Positions 28,400-37,097 are shown, counted from the stretch's first letter. The stretch is 64,000 bases of DNA from Macromonas bipunctata (GCF_002837135.1 NZ_NWBQ01000056.1:1-64000); one strand, 5' to 3'. Numbers and translations: made by a program. Notes: generated from the sequence alone by a model not told the origin.

Positions 28400-30046
28400 C
28401 TACGCCATCCGCAACCTCGATCCATTCATCATTTGGCTGAGGAATTCCAGCGCCATGCCCGCCATGGCCTTGGTGCCCACCTGCATCATGCCCTCGTCAA
28501 AGTCGAACGCCGGGTTGTGGTTGGGCGCGGCGGTGTGCGGCTCCTTGCCCACCGGCGGTGCGCCCACCATGATGTACACGCCTGGAATTTCCTTCTGGAA
28601 CTCGGAAAAATCTTCAGATGCCATCATCTTGGACGCTGGCATGGTCTTGCCATCGCTGATTTTTTTGAGGATGGGCACCATGTCGTTCATCAGCTGTTCG
28701 GGGTTGATGGTGGCGGAGTAGCCGCCCGGCGGGAAGGTGACTTCGGCGGTGGCGCCGTTGGCTTCGGCAATCAGCGTGGCCATCTTGCGGATGCGTTCCT
28801 TGGCATCGCGGCGCATGTCTTCTTGACATCCTCCCCGCCATTAATGGCGGGGATTCCCTCTACAGGACGGCCATGCCCGACCGCATCAGCTTGCGCCGAC
28901 TCATTCAGCAAAGCGCCTACCTCTCGGACTCCCATGCGGGACGGCGAATTACCGGACATTTCTGTGCTCGGTTCCAACTGCCTAATGGCAAAAGAAGAAT
29001 TTGGAACTGTTGTCGCAACGGAAGGCAGTTTACCACCAAGCAGGCCGTCCCGGCCTGATCGCTCGAACCTCGGGCTGAACCCCGAGGCTTGCCGCTCAAT
29101 CTGGGTCAAAGGTGCGTAGCGTGCCTTCCAATTCCACGCTTTCGGGGATGATGTTGTTGCGGTTGCCGCCCACGAACTTGCCCATCGACAGCACAGCAGG
29201 TTCTTTGCTGATGTTGAGCTGGCGCGAGACGATGGTTTGCAAAGAGTTAACCAGTTGCGAACCGACCGAGATGGGGTCTACACCAGCCCAAGGCATGGCA
29301 CCGTGGGTCTGCTTGCCCTTGATGCGGATCTTGACCACGTCGGACGACGCGAACACCGGGCCGGTCTTGTAGGCGATGACGCGCGGCAGGTTGGGGATCA
29401 GGTGGGCGGCAAAGATGGCTTCGGGCCTGGGTTGCAGCAGCGCGCCGTCGGCCACCATGGCGGCGGCACCGAATTTCTCGCCTTCTTTGAGCTCGTGCGG
29501 CGCACCTTCTTCGGCGGGCTGGAACACCAGCACGATGGTGCCCGCGATTTGGTCGCGCATGCCGGCAAAGACTTCGGCCGCGCCCATCAGCATGGCGGTG
29601 TGGCCGTCGTGGCTGCAGGCGTGGGCCACCGGCACTTCAGCGCCCATGTATTTTTGCTTCTGTTTGGAGGCGAAGGGCAGGCCAGAGGCTTCGGCCACCG
29701 GGAGCGCGTCCATGTCGGCGCGCAAGGCCACGGTGCGGCCCGGTTTGGCACCCTTGAGCACGCCGACCACGCCAGTGCCACCCACACGTTCACGCACTTC
29801 GTAACCCAGCGCACGCAGGTGCTTGGCCACGTAAGCGGCCGTCTGGACTTCTTGGCCCGAGAGTTCGGCGTTCTGGTGGATGTGGCGGCGCCATTCAACC
29901 ATCTTGGGTTGCACGCGCTCAACCCTGTGCTTCAGCGCGTCGATGGCGTCTTGGCTCAAGCTTTGTGCGGTGACCAGCTGGGGCAGGGTCAGCACAGCGG
30001 CGGCCGTCATGGCGGCGGTCAGGGTCTTGGTTCGGGAAAAGTTTAT
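28400..30046 (-). pseudogene. M20-family amidohydrolase, interrupted by an IS200/IS605-type element
   Basis: Secreted or periplasmic amidohydrolase/deacylase gene split in two. The 5' part (from about 30046 to 29105) encodes a signal peptide, RRHIHQNAELSGQE, ALRADMDALPV, HACSHDGHTAMLMGAA and PAEEGAPHELKEG with the metal ligands, and breaks off at GTLRTFD. The 3' part (28822-28400) resumes at EDMRRDAKERI and includes the late His in APNHNPAFDF. Removing about 280 bp rejoins the frame. A stop just inside the insert truncates the protein at 29096, losing the C-terminal 140 residues. The well-spaced start behind GGAG is ATA (30046-30044), not ATG; the first ATG at 30010 would clip the basic part of the signal peptide. 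Confidence 0.88.
28823..29104 (-). mobile_element. Short IS200/IS605-type element (MITE/deletion derivative)
   Basis: About 280 bp inserted in the amidohydrolase gene. Read on the minus strand, the left end carries hairpin CCTCGGGGTTCAGCCCGAGG (29087-29068) and the right end GGAATCCCCGCCATTAATGG, then CGGGGAGGATGTCAA. The latter is the hallmark subterminal hairpin and TCAA terminus of IS605-type elements. There are no inverted terminal repeats or target duplication, as expected for this family. An open minus frame across the insert (with MSGNSPSRMGVREVGALLNE) may be the end of a lost tnpB. No TnpA is present, so it needs one in trans. Ends are ambiguous by a few bases (29100-29104). Confidence 0.8.
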
Positions 30047-30052
30047 GGTTTT

Positions 30053-30247
30053 GTCTCCAGTGATTTTTTATGTTGCAAGAACCTCCACGCCCTGCGGCGG
30101 CACAGCCAACCAAGGGCGCGGATGTGGTGATACACCCAGCCACTGCCTCACCGCCACCTATGGCCCGACACGCGGGTGCGGGAGCGGCGGCGGTACGGTA
30201 TCAGGCGGCGGGTGGCGGTGCGGCGCCCAAGGCGCCGAATGTGAAAC
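30053..30247. other. Intergenic region between pcaF and the M20 pseudogene
   Basis: About 195 bp without a gene. It must hold the amidohydrolase promoter. A hairpin CGGCGCC (30221-30227) / GGCGCCG (30231-30237) lies 10-27 bp after the pcaF stop but has no T-run, so it is a weak terminator candidate at most. Confidence 0.4.
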
Positions 30248-31450
30248 TCAGACGCGTTCCAGCACCACGGCAATGCCTTGGCCCACGCCAATGCACATGG
30301 TGCACAGGGCGTAGCGGCCACCCGTGAAGTGCAGGCGGTTGATGGCAGTGGTGGCCAAGCGGGCACCCGAGGCACCCAGCGGGTGGCCCAACGCAATCGC
30401 ACCGCCCCAGGCGTTGACGCGGGCATCGTCGTCGGCCAAGCCCAAGCCGCGCAGCACGGCCAGCCCTTGAGCCGCAAATGCTTCGTTGAGCTCGATCACG
30501 TCCATTTGCGCCAGCATCAGGCCGGTCTGGGCCAGCACCTTTTGCACGGCAGGGGTCGGGCCATAACCCATGATGCGCGGTGCCACGCCAGCGGTGGCCA
30601 TGCCGACCACACGGGCCTTGGGGGTCAGGCCATACTTGGCGGCGTGGGCTTCGTCGGCCAGCAACAGCGCGCAAGCGCCATCGTTCACGCCGGAAGCGTT
30701 GCCTGCGGTCACGCTGCCGTCGGGGCGCACCACACCTTTGAGCTTGGCCAGTGCCTCCAGCGTGGTGGCGCGCGGGTGCTCGTCGGTGTCCACGACGATG
30801 GCATCGCCCTTCTTTTGCGGAATGGTGACGGGGCAGATCTCGCGCGCCAAGTGACCAGCCTTGATGGCAGCGGCGGCGCGCAGTTGGCTGTGGTAGGCCA
30901 TCAGGTCTTGCGCTTCGCGCTCGATCTTGAAGTCCACGGCCACGTTCTCAGCGGTTTCGGGCATGCTGTCCACGCCGTACTGAGCCTTCATCAGCTTGTT
31001 GATGAAACGCCAGCCAATGGTGGTGTCGTACACGGCGTTGGCACGGCTGAAGGCGCTTTCAGCCTTGGGCATGACAAACGGGGCGCGGCTCATGCTTTCC
31101 ACGCCGCCCGCGATCATCAGGCCGGCTTCGCCGGACTTGATGGCGCGCGAGGCGGTGCCGATGGCGTCCAGACCGGAGCCGCACAGGCGGTTGACGGTGG
31201 AACCCGGCAGCTCGATGGGCAAACCGGCCAGCAAGCTGGACATGCGGGCCACGTTGCGGTTGTCTTCACCGGCCTGGTTGGCGCAGCCGTAGATCACGTC
31301 GGCCACGGCGGCCCAGTCCACGTTGGGGTTGCGCGCCATCAGCGCCTTGAGGGGCACAGCGCCCAGGTCGTCGGCGCGCACGCTGCTCAGGGCGCCGCCG
31401 TAACGGCCAAAGGGGGTGCGGATGGCGTCGCAAATAAAGGCTTGGTTCAT
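30248..31450 (-). CDS. pcaF: 3-oxoadipyl-CoA thiolase
   Basis: Cleaves 3-oxoadipyl-CoA with CoA to succinyl-CoA and acetyl-CoA, the last step of the beta-ketoadipate pathway. The 400-residue thiolase has the acyl-Cys in STVNRLCGSGLDAIGTASRA, His in GGAIALGHPLGASGARL and the second Cys in YALCTMCIGVGQGIA. The start MNQAFICDAIRTPFGRYGGAL and the DNRNVARMSSLLAGLP segment are characteristic of PcaF rather than acetoacetyl-CoA thiolases. It follows pcaIJ with a 22-bp gap. Confidence 0.95.
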   Translation of the reverse strand: MNQAFICDAIRTPFGRYGGALSSVRADDLGAVPLKALMARNPNVDWAAVADVIYGCANQAGEDNRNVARMSSLLAGLPIELPGSTVNRLCGSGLDAIGTASRAIKSGEAGLMIAGGVESMSRAPFVMPKAESAFSRANAVYDTTIGWRFINKLMKAQYGVDSMPETAENVAVDFKIEREAQDLMAYHSQLRAAAAIKAGHLAREICPVTIPQKKGDAIVVDTDEHPRATTLEALAKLKGVVRPDGSVTAGNASGVNDGACALLLADEAHAAKYGLTPKARVVGMATAGVAPRIMGYGPTPAVQKVLAQTGLMLAQMDVIELNEAFAAQGLAVLRGLGLADDDARVNAWGGAIALGHPLGASGARLATTAINRLHFTGGRYALCTMCIGVGQGIAVVLERV

Positions 31451-31472
31451 GTGTGGTCTCCAGAAAACGGTA

Positions 31473-32120
31473 TCAGGCGGCAGCGATCGGCAGGCCGACC
31501 ATTTGTTCCAGTTCGGCCAAGGTCAGGCCATCGACGATGTCGATCAGCTGGAGACCGTTGGGCGTGCATTCCAGCGTGGCCAGGTCGGAGTAGATACGCT
31601 TGACGCAGGCAATGCCCGTCAGCGGGTAGGTGCAGGCCTGCACGACCTTGCTCTCGCCTTTTTTGGTCAGCAAGTCCATCATGACCCAGGTTTGCTTGGC
31701 ACCGACGGCCAAGTCCATCGCACCGCCCACGGCGGGGATGGCACCCGCTTCGCCGGTGCTCCAGTTGGCCAGATCGCCCGTGGCCGAGACCTGAAACGCG
31801 CCCAGCACGCTGATGTCGAGGTGGCCGCCGCGCATCATGGCAAAGCTGTCGGCGTGGTGGAAGAAGGCACCGCCCGGCAACAGCGTCACGGGCTGTTTGC
31901 CTGCGTTGATGAGGTCGTAGTCTTCCTCGCCAGCGGCGGGGGCGGCACCCATGCCCAGAATGCCGTTCTCGCTGTGCAGCACGACTTCCATGCCCTCGGG
32001 CAGGTAGTTGGCCACCAGCGTGGGCTGGCCAATGCCAAGGTTGACGTAGGCACCGTCAAAAATGTCTTGGGCCACGCGCTGGGCCAGTGCTTGCTTGGTG
32101 CGCTTGGTGTAGTTGCTCAT
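31473..32120 (-). CDS. pcaJ: 3-oxoadipate CoA-transferase subunit B
   Basis: Beta subunit of succinyl-CoA:3-oxoadipate CoA-transferase, 215 residues. It starts SNYTKRTKQALAQRVAQDI, has NLGIGQPTLVANYLP and the catalytic Glu in LHSENGILGMG, then LDISVLGAFQVSATGDLANW. ATG 32120 is used; seven extra upstream codons are not conserved. 17 bp after pcaI. Confidence 0.95.
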   Translation of the reverse strand: MSNYTKRTKQALAQRVAQDIFDGAYVNLGIGQPTLVANYLPEGMEVVLHSENGILGMGAAPAAGEEDYDLINAGKQPVTLLPGGAFFHHADSFAMMRGGHLDISVLGAFQVSATGDLANWSTGEAGAIPAVGGAMDLAVGAKQTWVMMDLLTKKGESKVVQACTYPLTGIACVKRIYSDLATLECTPNGLQLIDIVDGLTLAELEQMVGLPIAAA

Positions 32121-32137
32121 GGTGTTGCTCCTGCGGC

Positions 32138-32851
32138 TCAAGCCTGTTTGAAACCACCGGCCTGGGTGGCGACGTGTTCGATCTGCACGATCTTGGACAC
32201 AAAGATGCCCGGCGTGACGATGTTTTCCGGGTCGATCTGGCCCAGTTCCACAATGTTGTGCACAGTGGCCACGGTGAACTTGGCGGCGGTGGCCATCACG
32301 GGGCCGAAGTTACGCGCAGCCTTGCGGTACAACAAGTTGCCCCAGCGGTCGCCGGTTTCGGCCTTGATGAGGGCCACATCACCGTGGATGGGGTATTCCA
32401 GCACGTAGTCTTTGCCGTTGATGTGGCGGGTTTCCTTGGGGCTACCGTCGGCGTTGCGCGCCAGTTCGGTACCAAAGCCGGTGGGGGTGAAGAACGCCCC
32501 CACACCCGCACCCGCAGCGCGCAGACGCTCGGCCAGGTTGCCTTGCGGCACCAGTTCCAGCTCGATCTTGCCCGCGCGGTACAGCTCGTCAAACACCCAA
32601 GAATCGGCCTGACGCGGAAAGCTGCAAATGATCTTGCGCACGCGCCCGGTCTTGAGGAGCGCGGCAAGGCCCGCGTCGGCGTTGCCCGCGTTGTTGTTGA
32701 CCACGGTCAGGTCTTTGGCCCCCTGTTCGATCAAGCCGTCGATCAGCTCGTTGGGAATCCCGGCGGTGCCAAAACCCCCAATCAGCACGGTGGCCCCGTC
32801 CTGCACACCCGACAACGCCTCTGCAATTGAGGCCGCGATTTTGTTGATCAC
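32138..32851 (-). CDS. pcaI: 3-oxoadipate CoA-transferase subunit A
   Basis: Alpha subunit, 237 residues, with GATVLIGGFGTAGIPNELIDGL, VVNNNAGNADAGLAALLKTGRVRKIICSFPRQ and RARAAGAGVGAFFTPTGFGT-like motifs of type I CoA-transferases. First gene of pcaIJF, divergent from the IclR regulator across a shared operator region at 32892-32923. Confidence 0.95.
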   Translation of the reverse strand: MINKIAASIAEALSGVQDGATVLIGGFGTAGIPNELIDGLIEQGAKDLTVVNNNAGNADAGLAALLKTGRVRKIICSFPRQADSWVFDELYRAGKIELELVPQGNLAERLRAAGAGVGAFFTPTGFGTELARNADGSPKETRHINGKDYVLEYPIHGDVALIKAETGDRWGNLLYRKAARNFGPVMATAAKFTVATVHNIVELGQIDPENIVTPGIFVSKIVQIEHVATQAGGFKQA

Positions 32852-32891
32852 AGATCATGCTCCTGAAAAAGCCACCCGGCGGGCGGCGGTT

Positions 32892-32923
32892 ATTTGTTCT
32901 ATATACGAACATTTGTTCGTATA
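32892..32923. promoter_or_regulatory. Three-repeat PcaU/PobR-type operator between pcaI and pcaR
   Basis: Three adjacent 10-bp motifs: ATTTGTTCTA (32892-32901), TATACGAACA inverted (32902-32911) and TTTGTTCGTA direct (32912-32921). The last two form a perfect palindrome with 11-bp arms from 32902 to 32923. IclR regulators PcaU and PobR are known to use three such 10-bp repeats. TATAAT at 32920-32925 is the likely -10 box of the regulator gene. Confidence 0.85.
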
Positions 32924-32953
32924 ATGAATTTCTACGAAAGATTCTAAGACCCA

Positions 32954-33769
32954 ATGGCACCTTTGGCAACCCGTTCCCACCCTGATCCGGCACCCACGCC
33001 AGGCGACAGCTACGTGCAATCGTTTGCGCGCGGGCTGGAGGTCATCCGTTCGTTCAGCGCGCAAGCCCCCACGCAGACCCTGAGCGAGGTGGCGGCCCGC
33101 ACGGGCCTGACCCGTGCCGGGGCGCGGCGCATCCTGCTGACCTTGCAAACGCTGGGCTACGTCGGCAGCGACGGCAAACACTTCCGGCTCACGCCGCGCA
33201 TCCTGGACTTGGGCTTTGCCTACTTGTCGTCCATGCCGATCTGGAACCTGGCAGAGCCGGTGATGGAAACCCTGGCCGAACAGGTCAAGGAATCGTGCTC
33301 GGCGGCGGTGCTGGACGGCAGCGACATCGTTTACGTGCTGCGGGTGCATACGCACAAGATCCTGTCGCTCAACTTGGGGGTGGGTTCGCGCCTGCCCGCG
33401 TACTGCACGTCGATGGGCCGCGTGCTGCTGGCCGGTTTGCCCGACGATGAGGTGGAACGCCGTTTGCGGGCCAGCGACTTGCAGCCACGCACCGCACGCA
33501 GCCTCACCAGCGTGCCAGCGCTGCTGGCTGAAATCCGCCAAGTGCGGGCACAAGACTGGTGCGTGCTGGACCAAGAGCTGGAAGACGGCCTGATCTCGAT
33601 TGCCGCGCCGGTGTTGAATGCGGCGGGCGAAGCGGTGGCGGCACTCAACGTCTCGGGGCAGGCACACCGCAGCAACGCCCAGACCATGCAGCAAACCATG
33701 TTGCCCGCGTTGCGAGCGGCGGCCAGCACCGTCTCGCAACTGCTGCGTTCATCGGGGCACGCGGTCTGA
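32954..33769 (+). CDS. pcaR: IclR-family regulator of the beta-ketoadipate genes (PcaR/PcaU type)
   Basis: Transcription factor of 271 residues. It has a winged helix-turn-helix at about residues 22-85 (FARGLEVIRSFSAQAPTQTL, then EVAARTGLTRAGARRILLTLQTLGYV) and the IclR effector domain with LSLNLGVGSRLPAYCTSMGRVLLAGL and DQELEDGLISIAAPVLNAAGE. This is the PcaR/PcaU/PobR subgroup, responding to beta-ketoadipate or protocatechuate. It is divergent from pcaIJF and its operator fits the subgroup. Activator versus repressor role is not decided by sequence. Confidence 0.9.
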   Translation: MAPLATRSHPDPAPTPGDSYVQSFARGLEVIRSFSAQAPTQTLSEVAARTGLTRAGARRILLTLQTLGYVGSDGKHFRLTPRILDLGFAYLSSMPIWNLAEPVMETLAEQVKESCSAAVLDGSDIVYVLRVHTHKILSLNLGVGSRLPAYCTSMGRVLLAGLPDDEVERRLRASDLQPRTARSLTSVPALLAEIRQVRAQDWCVLDQELEDGLISIAAPVLNAAGEAVAALNVSGQAHRSNAQTMQQTMLPALRAAASTVSQLLRSSGHAV

Positions 33770-33790
33770 ATCACGCACGGGCCCCAAGAC

Positions 33791-35137
33791 TCACACCGCT
33801 GGCGCGGGCTTGAGCGCGGCCTGCGCCGCCACATTGGACTGGCGCACGGTGAACACCAGCATCGCCAGCGTGGCCACCGCCCCCGGAACCGCAAACGCCA
33901 GGAAGTTGAGCTGCAGCGGCAGCTGCGCCGTCATCAGCGCCCCGCCCAGCAGCGGGCCCACAATCGCGCCATTGCGGCCAATGCCCGAGGCCCAGCCCAG
34001 GCCGGTGGAACGGATGGACAGGCCGTAGTACTGCGCCGTGCCCGCGTACAGCAAAATCTGCGTGCCAATGGTGGTGGCGCCGGCCACAAAAATCAGCAGG
34101 TACAGCACCGGGGTCGGGCTCTTGAAGCCCAGCAGGCTGATCGACACCGCCGCGGCCAGAAAGAAGCCCATCATCACCTTGCTCAGGCTGAAGCGGTCGC
34201 CCAGCCAGCCGCCCAGGATGGCACCGGCCATGCCGCCAAAGTTCAGCGCCAGCATGAAGCTCAAGCTGGAACCCAGGCTGTAACCGGCGTTGGCCATCAG
34301 CTTGGGCAACCACGAGCCCAGCGCGTACACCATCAGCAGGCAGCAAAAGAACGCCAGCCACAGGCACAGCGTGCCCACCAGGCGGCCATCGCGGAACAGC
34401 TCCAGCACCGAGGCCGTACCGCCCTTGCCCGCGCCGGTCAGCACAAACTCGTCCTGTGCCGTGAAGCTGCGGCCGGGCTCGATGCGGGCCAGCACCTTGC
34501 GGGCTTCGTCGTGACGGCCCTGGCGCACCAGAAAGCCCAGCGACTCGGGCAGGAAGTACAGGATCACCGGCAGCGTGACCAGCGGCACGGCGGCGACAAA
34601 GAACATCCAGCGCCAGCCGAACTCCGGCAGCATGTAGATGCCGACTCCCGCCGCCAGCATGCCACCCAGCGAGTAGCCGCTGAACATGATGGCCACCAGC
34701 GTGCTGCGCAGGCGCTTGGGCGCGTACTCGTTCATCAGCGCCACGGCGTTGGGCATCAGGCCACCGCAGCCCAGGCCGGCAATGAAGCGGAAGATGCCGA
34801 ACTCGGTCGGCGTGCGGGCAAAGCCGTTCACGATGGTGGCCAACGAAAACAGCGCAAAGCAGATGGCGATGCCTTTTTTGCGGCCAATTTTGTCGGCCAG
34901 CGGGCCAAAAAACAGCGCCCCGGCCATCATGCCAAACAAGGCGTAACTGCCCAAAGCACCGGCCTGTAATGGGGTCAGACCCCATTCTTTCATGATAGCG
35001 GGCAGCACCACGCCGTAGATGAACAGGTCGTAGCCGTCGAAAATCAGCACCAGCGCGCACAGGCACATCACCATCCAGTGAAAGCCGGTGAAGCGCGCGT
35101 GGTCAATGACGCCGTGGACGTCGATCTTTTGGGTCAT
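33791..35137 (-). CDS. benK: MFS aromatic acid:H+ symporter, probable benzoate transporter
   Basis: Twelve-helix permease of 448 residues of the AAHS family. The signature DGYDLFIYGVVLPAIMKEWGL in helix one carries the Asp needed for aromatic acid uptake in PcaK/BenK. The loop GPLADKIGRKKGI, LGCGGLMPNAVALMNEY and WLGDRFS are also typical. ATG 35137 follows AGGAGACCCCC. It lies downstream of benD, so benzoate is the probable substrate, with 4-hydroxybenzoate or related acids as alternatives. Confidence 0.88.
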   Translation of the reverse strand: MTQKIDVHGVIDHARFTGFHWMVMCLCALVLIFDGYDLFIYGVVLPAIMKEWGLTPLQAGALGSYALFGMMAGALFFGPLADKIGRKKGIAICFALFSLATIVNGFARTPTEFGIFRFIAGLGCGGLMPNAVALMNEYAPKRLRSTLVAIMFSGYSLGGMLAAGVGIYMLPEFGWRWMFFVAAVPLVTLPVILYFLPESLGFLVRQGRHDEARKVLARIEPGRSFTAQDEFVLTGAGKGGTASVLELFRDGRLVGTLCLWLAFFCCLLMVYALGSWLPKLMANAGYSLGSSLSFMLALNFGGMAGAILGGWLGDRFSLSKVMMGFFLAAAVSISLLGFKSPTPVLYLLIFVAGATTIGTQILLYAGTAQYYGLSIRSTGLGWASGIGRNGAIVGPLLGGALMTAQLPLQLNFLAFAVPGAVATLAMLVFTVRQSNVAAQAALKPAPAV

Positions 35138-35247
35138 GGGGGTCTCCTCTGCCGCATACATTGCGGGCAGATGTTGTGAACGGGGCCGCGCCAGACAGCC
35201 CCAGATCGGTGGTCAAGGTGGGGGAGAAACGGGAGCGCGCGGCGCGA

Positions 35248-36027
35248 TCAGCCGAGATCGCCGCCGCCCACGGGCAGCGTCACGCCTGTGATGTAGGAGG
35301 CCTCGTCCGAGGCCAGGAACAGGATGGCACCGACTTGTTCGTCGATGGTGCCGTAGCGCTTCATCAGGCTGGAGTCGATGGTCTGGTCGATGATCTGCTG
35401 GTACCAGGCCTTTTCCTGCTCGGTTTGCTCGGCGGCGTTGCGCGGAATGCGGCGCGGCGGCGCTTCGGTGCCGCCGGTGGCAATCGCGTTGACACGCACA
35501 CCGCGTTGCGCAGTTTCAAACGCCAGGCACGCGGTCAGGGCATTGACACCGCCCTTGGCCGCACCGTAGGGCACGCGGTTGATGGCGCGCGTGGCGATCG
35601 ACGAGATGTTGACGATCACGCCCTGGCCCTGCTCCAGCATCTGCGGCAGCACGGCGTGGCAGCACCACAGCGTCGGGAACAGCGAGCGGCGCACCTCGGC
35701 CTCGATCTCGTTGACCTGGTAGTGCTCGAACGGCTTGGCCCAGATGGTGCCGCCCACGTTGTTGATGAGCACATCGATACGGCCAAAGTGGGCCGCCGCC
35801 TCCTGCATCACGTGCTGGCAATCGGCGGCCTGCTCCATGTCGGCGGTCAGGGTCAGCACCTCGGTGCCCTGGGCGGTGAGCTGGTCGCGCAGCTCGAACA
35901 CCAGCTCCGAGCGGTCCACCAGCACCAGCTTGGCGCCTTCGGCGGCCATGCGTTCGGCCACACCTTTGCCGATGCCCTGGGCCGCGCCCGTGATCACGGC
36001 CACCTTGTTCTCAAAACGTGGTTTCAT
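35248..36027 (-). CDS. benD: 1,6-dihydroxycyclohexa-2,4-diene-1-carboxylate dehydrogenase
   Basis: Short-chain dehydrogenase that oxidises and decarboxylates the benzoate cis-diol to catechol with NAD. The 259-residue protein has TGAAQGIGKGVA for NAD binding, LVDRSEL with Asp ending strand two, INNVGGTIWAKPFEHY, the catalytic Ser in NISSIATRAINRVPYGAAKGG with Tyr and Lys, and the long BenD loop GGTEAPPRRIPRN. It lies after benC, separated by a terminator-like hairpin. Confidence 0.95.
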   Translation of the reverse strand: MKPRFENKVAVITGAAQGIGKGVAERMAAEGAKLVLVDRSELVFELRDQLTAQGTEVLTLTADMEQAADCQHVMQEAAAHFGRIDVLINNVGGTIWAKPFEHYQVNEIEAEVRRSLFPTLWCCHAVLPQMLEQGQGVIVNISSIATRAINRVPYGAAKGGVNALTACLAFETAQRGVRVNAIATGGTEAPPRRIPRNAAEQTEQEKAWYQQIIDQTIDSSLMKRYGTIDEQVGAILFLASDEASYITGVTLPVGGGDLG

Positions 36028-36038
36028 GGGGAAACTCC

Positions 36039-36065
36039 AAAAAAGGCCCGGTCACAAACCGGGCC
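36039..36065 (-). terminator. Terminator-like hairpin between benC and benD
   Basis: On the minus strand GGCCCGG (36065-36059) pairs with CCGGGCC (36051-36045), loop of seven bases, followed by six T (36044-36039). It lies 24 bp past the benC stop and 12 bp before benD, so it could attenuate benD and benK relative to benABC. Confidence 0.75.
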
Positions 36066-36089
36066 GAATGCAAGACAAACGGAAACGGA

Positions 36090-37097
36090 TCAGGCGCTGG
36101 CCGAGAACTTCTCGTGGTAGAAGTTGGCGGGCTTGATGCCCTGGTTGCGCATGTACTGGTTCACCGCTTCCACCATGGGCGGCGGGCCGCACAGGTAGAT
36201 GTCCACCTCGCCGGCGTTGAGCTGCGCGGGCTGGATGTGGTTGGTCACGTAACCCTTGTTGGGGTAGGTGCTGTCGGGGCTGGCCACGCAAGCGGCCCAC
36301 GTGAAGTTGGGGATCTGCGCCTTGAAAGCGTCCAGCTTGTCCAGGTCCACCAGGTCGGCGTCGTGGGTCACGCCGTAGATCAGGTGGATCGGGAACGCGC
36401 TGCCCTGCTCGGCAATCTTTTCCAGCATGGCGGTGAACGGGGCCAGGCCGGTGCCGCCCGCCAGCATCAGCAGCGGGCGCTTGATGTCGCGCAGGTAGAA
36501 GCTGCCCAGCGGGCCTGCCAGCTTCATGGCAGCGCCAGGTTGTGCCTGGCCGGTCAGGAAGCCGCTCATCTTGCCGTTGGGCACGTTGCGGATCAGGAAC
36601 GACACCTCGCCATTCTTGACCAGCGAACTGAACGAGTAGGCGCGGCTCTCTTCAGTGCCCGGAATCTGCAGGTTGACGTACTGGCCCGGCAGGAACGACA
36701 GCTTGTCGAGCGACTCGCCCTGGATGGTCAGGGAGATGGTGCTGGGCGACTGCTGGCGCACCTCCTTCACGGCCACGTCGTAGCTGGCCTGCTGGGTCTT
36801 GCACACCGCCGAGGAGGCCGGCACGCGCACCACGCAGTCGCTTTGGGCGCGCATCTGGCACGTCAGCACATAGCCTTCCTTGGCCTCGTCGTCGCTCAGG
36901 GCGTCCTCGATGTAGTCGCCCATGGTGTAGGTGCCGGATTCGGCAAAACACTTGCAGGTGCCGCAAGCGCCGTCGCGGCAGTCGAGCGGGATGTTGACGC
37001 CCTGGCGGTAGGCGGCGTCGGCGACGGTTTCGGTCGGGTTCGCTTCAATGAAGCGGGTCACGCCGTCTTCAAACTGGAAGGCAATGTGGTGTGTCAT
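36090..37097 (-). CDS. benC: Benzoate 1,2-dioxygenase electron transfer component
   Basis: NADH:acceptor reductase feeding the BenAB oxygenase, 335 residues. It has an N-terminal plant-type 2Fe-2S ferredoxin with CRDGACGTCKCF and a later Cys in LTCQMRAQSDC. The FAD domain is marked by ESRAYSFSSL, and the NADH domain by LMLAGGTGLAPFTAMLEKI and YLCGPPPMVEAV. Full length. 68 bp after benB. Confidence 0.96.
   Translation of the reverse strand: MTHHIAFQFEDGVTRFIEANPTETVADAAYRQGVNIPLDCRDGACGTCKCFAESGTYTMGDYIEDALSDDEAKEGYVLTCQMRAQSDCVVRVPASSAVCKTQQASYDVAVKEVRQQSPSTISLTIQGESLDKLSFLPGQYVNLQIPGTEESRAYSFSSLVKNGEVSFLIRNVPNGKMSGFLTGQAQPGAAMKLAGPLGSFYLRDIKRPLLMLAGGTGLAPFTAMLEKIAEQGSAFPIHLIYGVTHDADLVDLDKLDAFKAQIPNFTWAACVASPDSTYPNKGYVTNHIQPAQLNAGEVDIYLCGPPPMVEAVNQYMRNQGIKPANFYHEKFSASA

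Noticed and set aside
28873-29058. Plus-strand 61-codon frame inside the IS605-type element
   Set aside because: No recognisable protein pattern; the conserved strand of the element, judged from its ends, is the minus strand.
30221-30237. GGCGCC self-complementary hairpin after pcaF
   Set aside because: No T-run follows on the minus strand, so it was not called a terminator.
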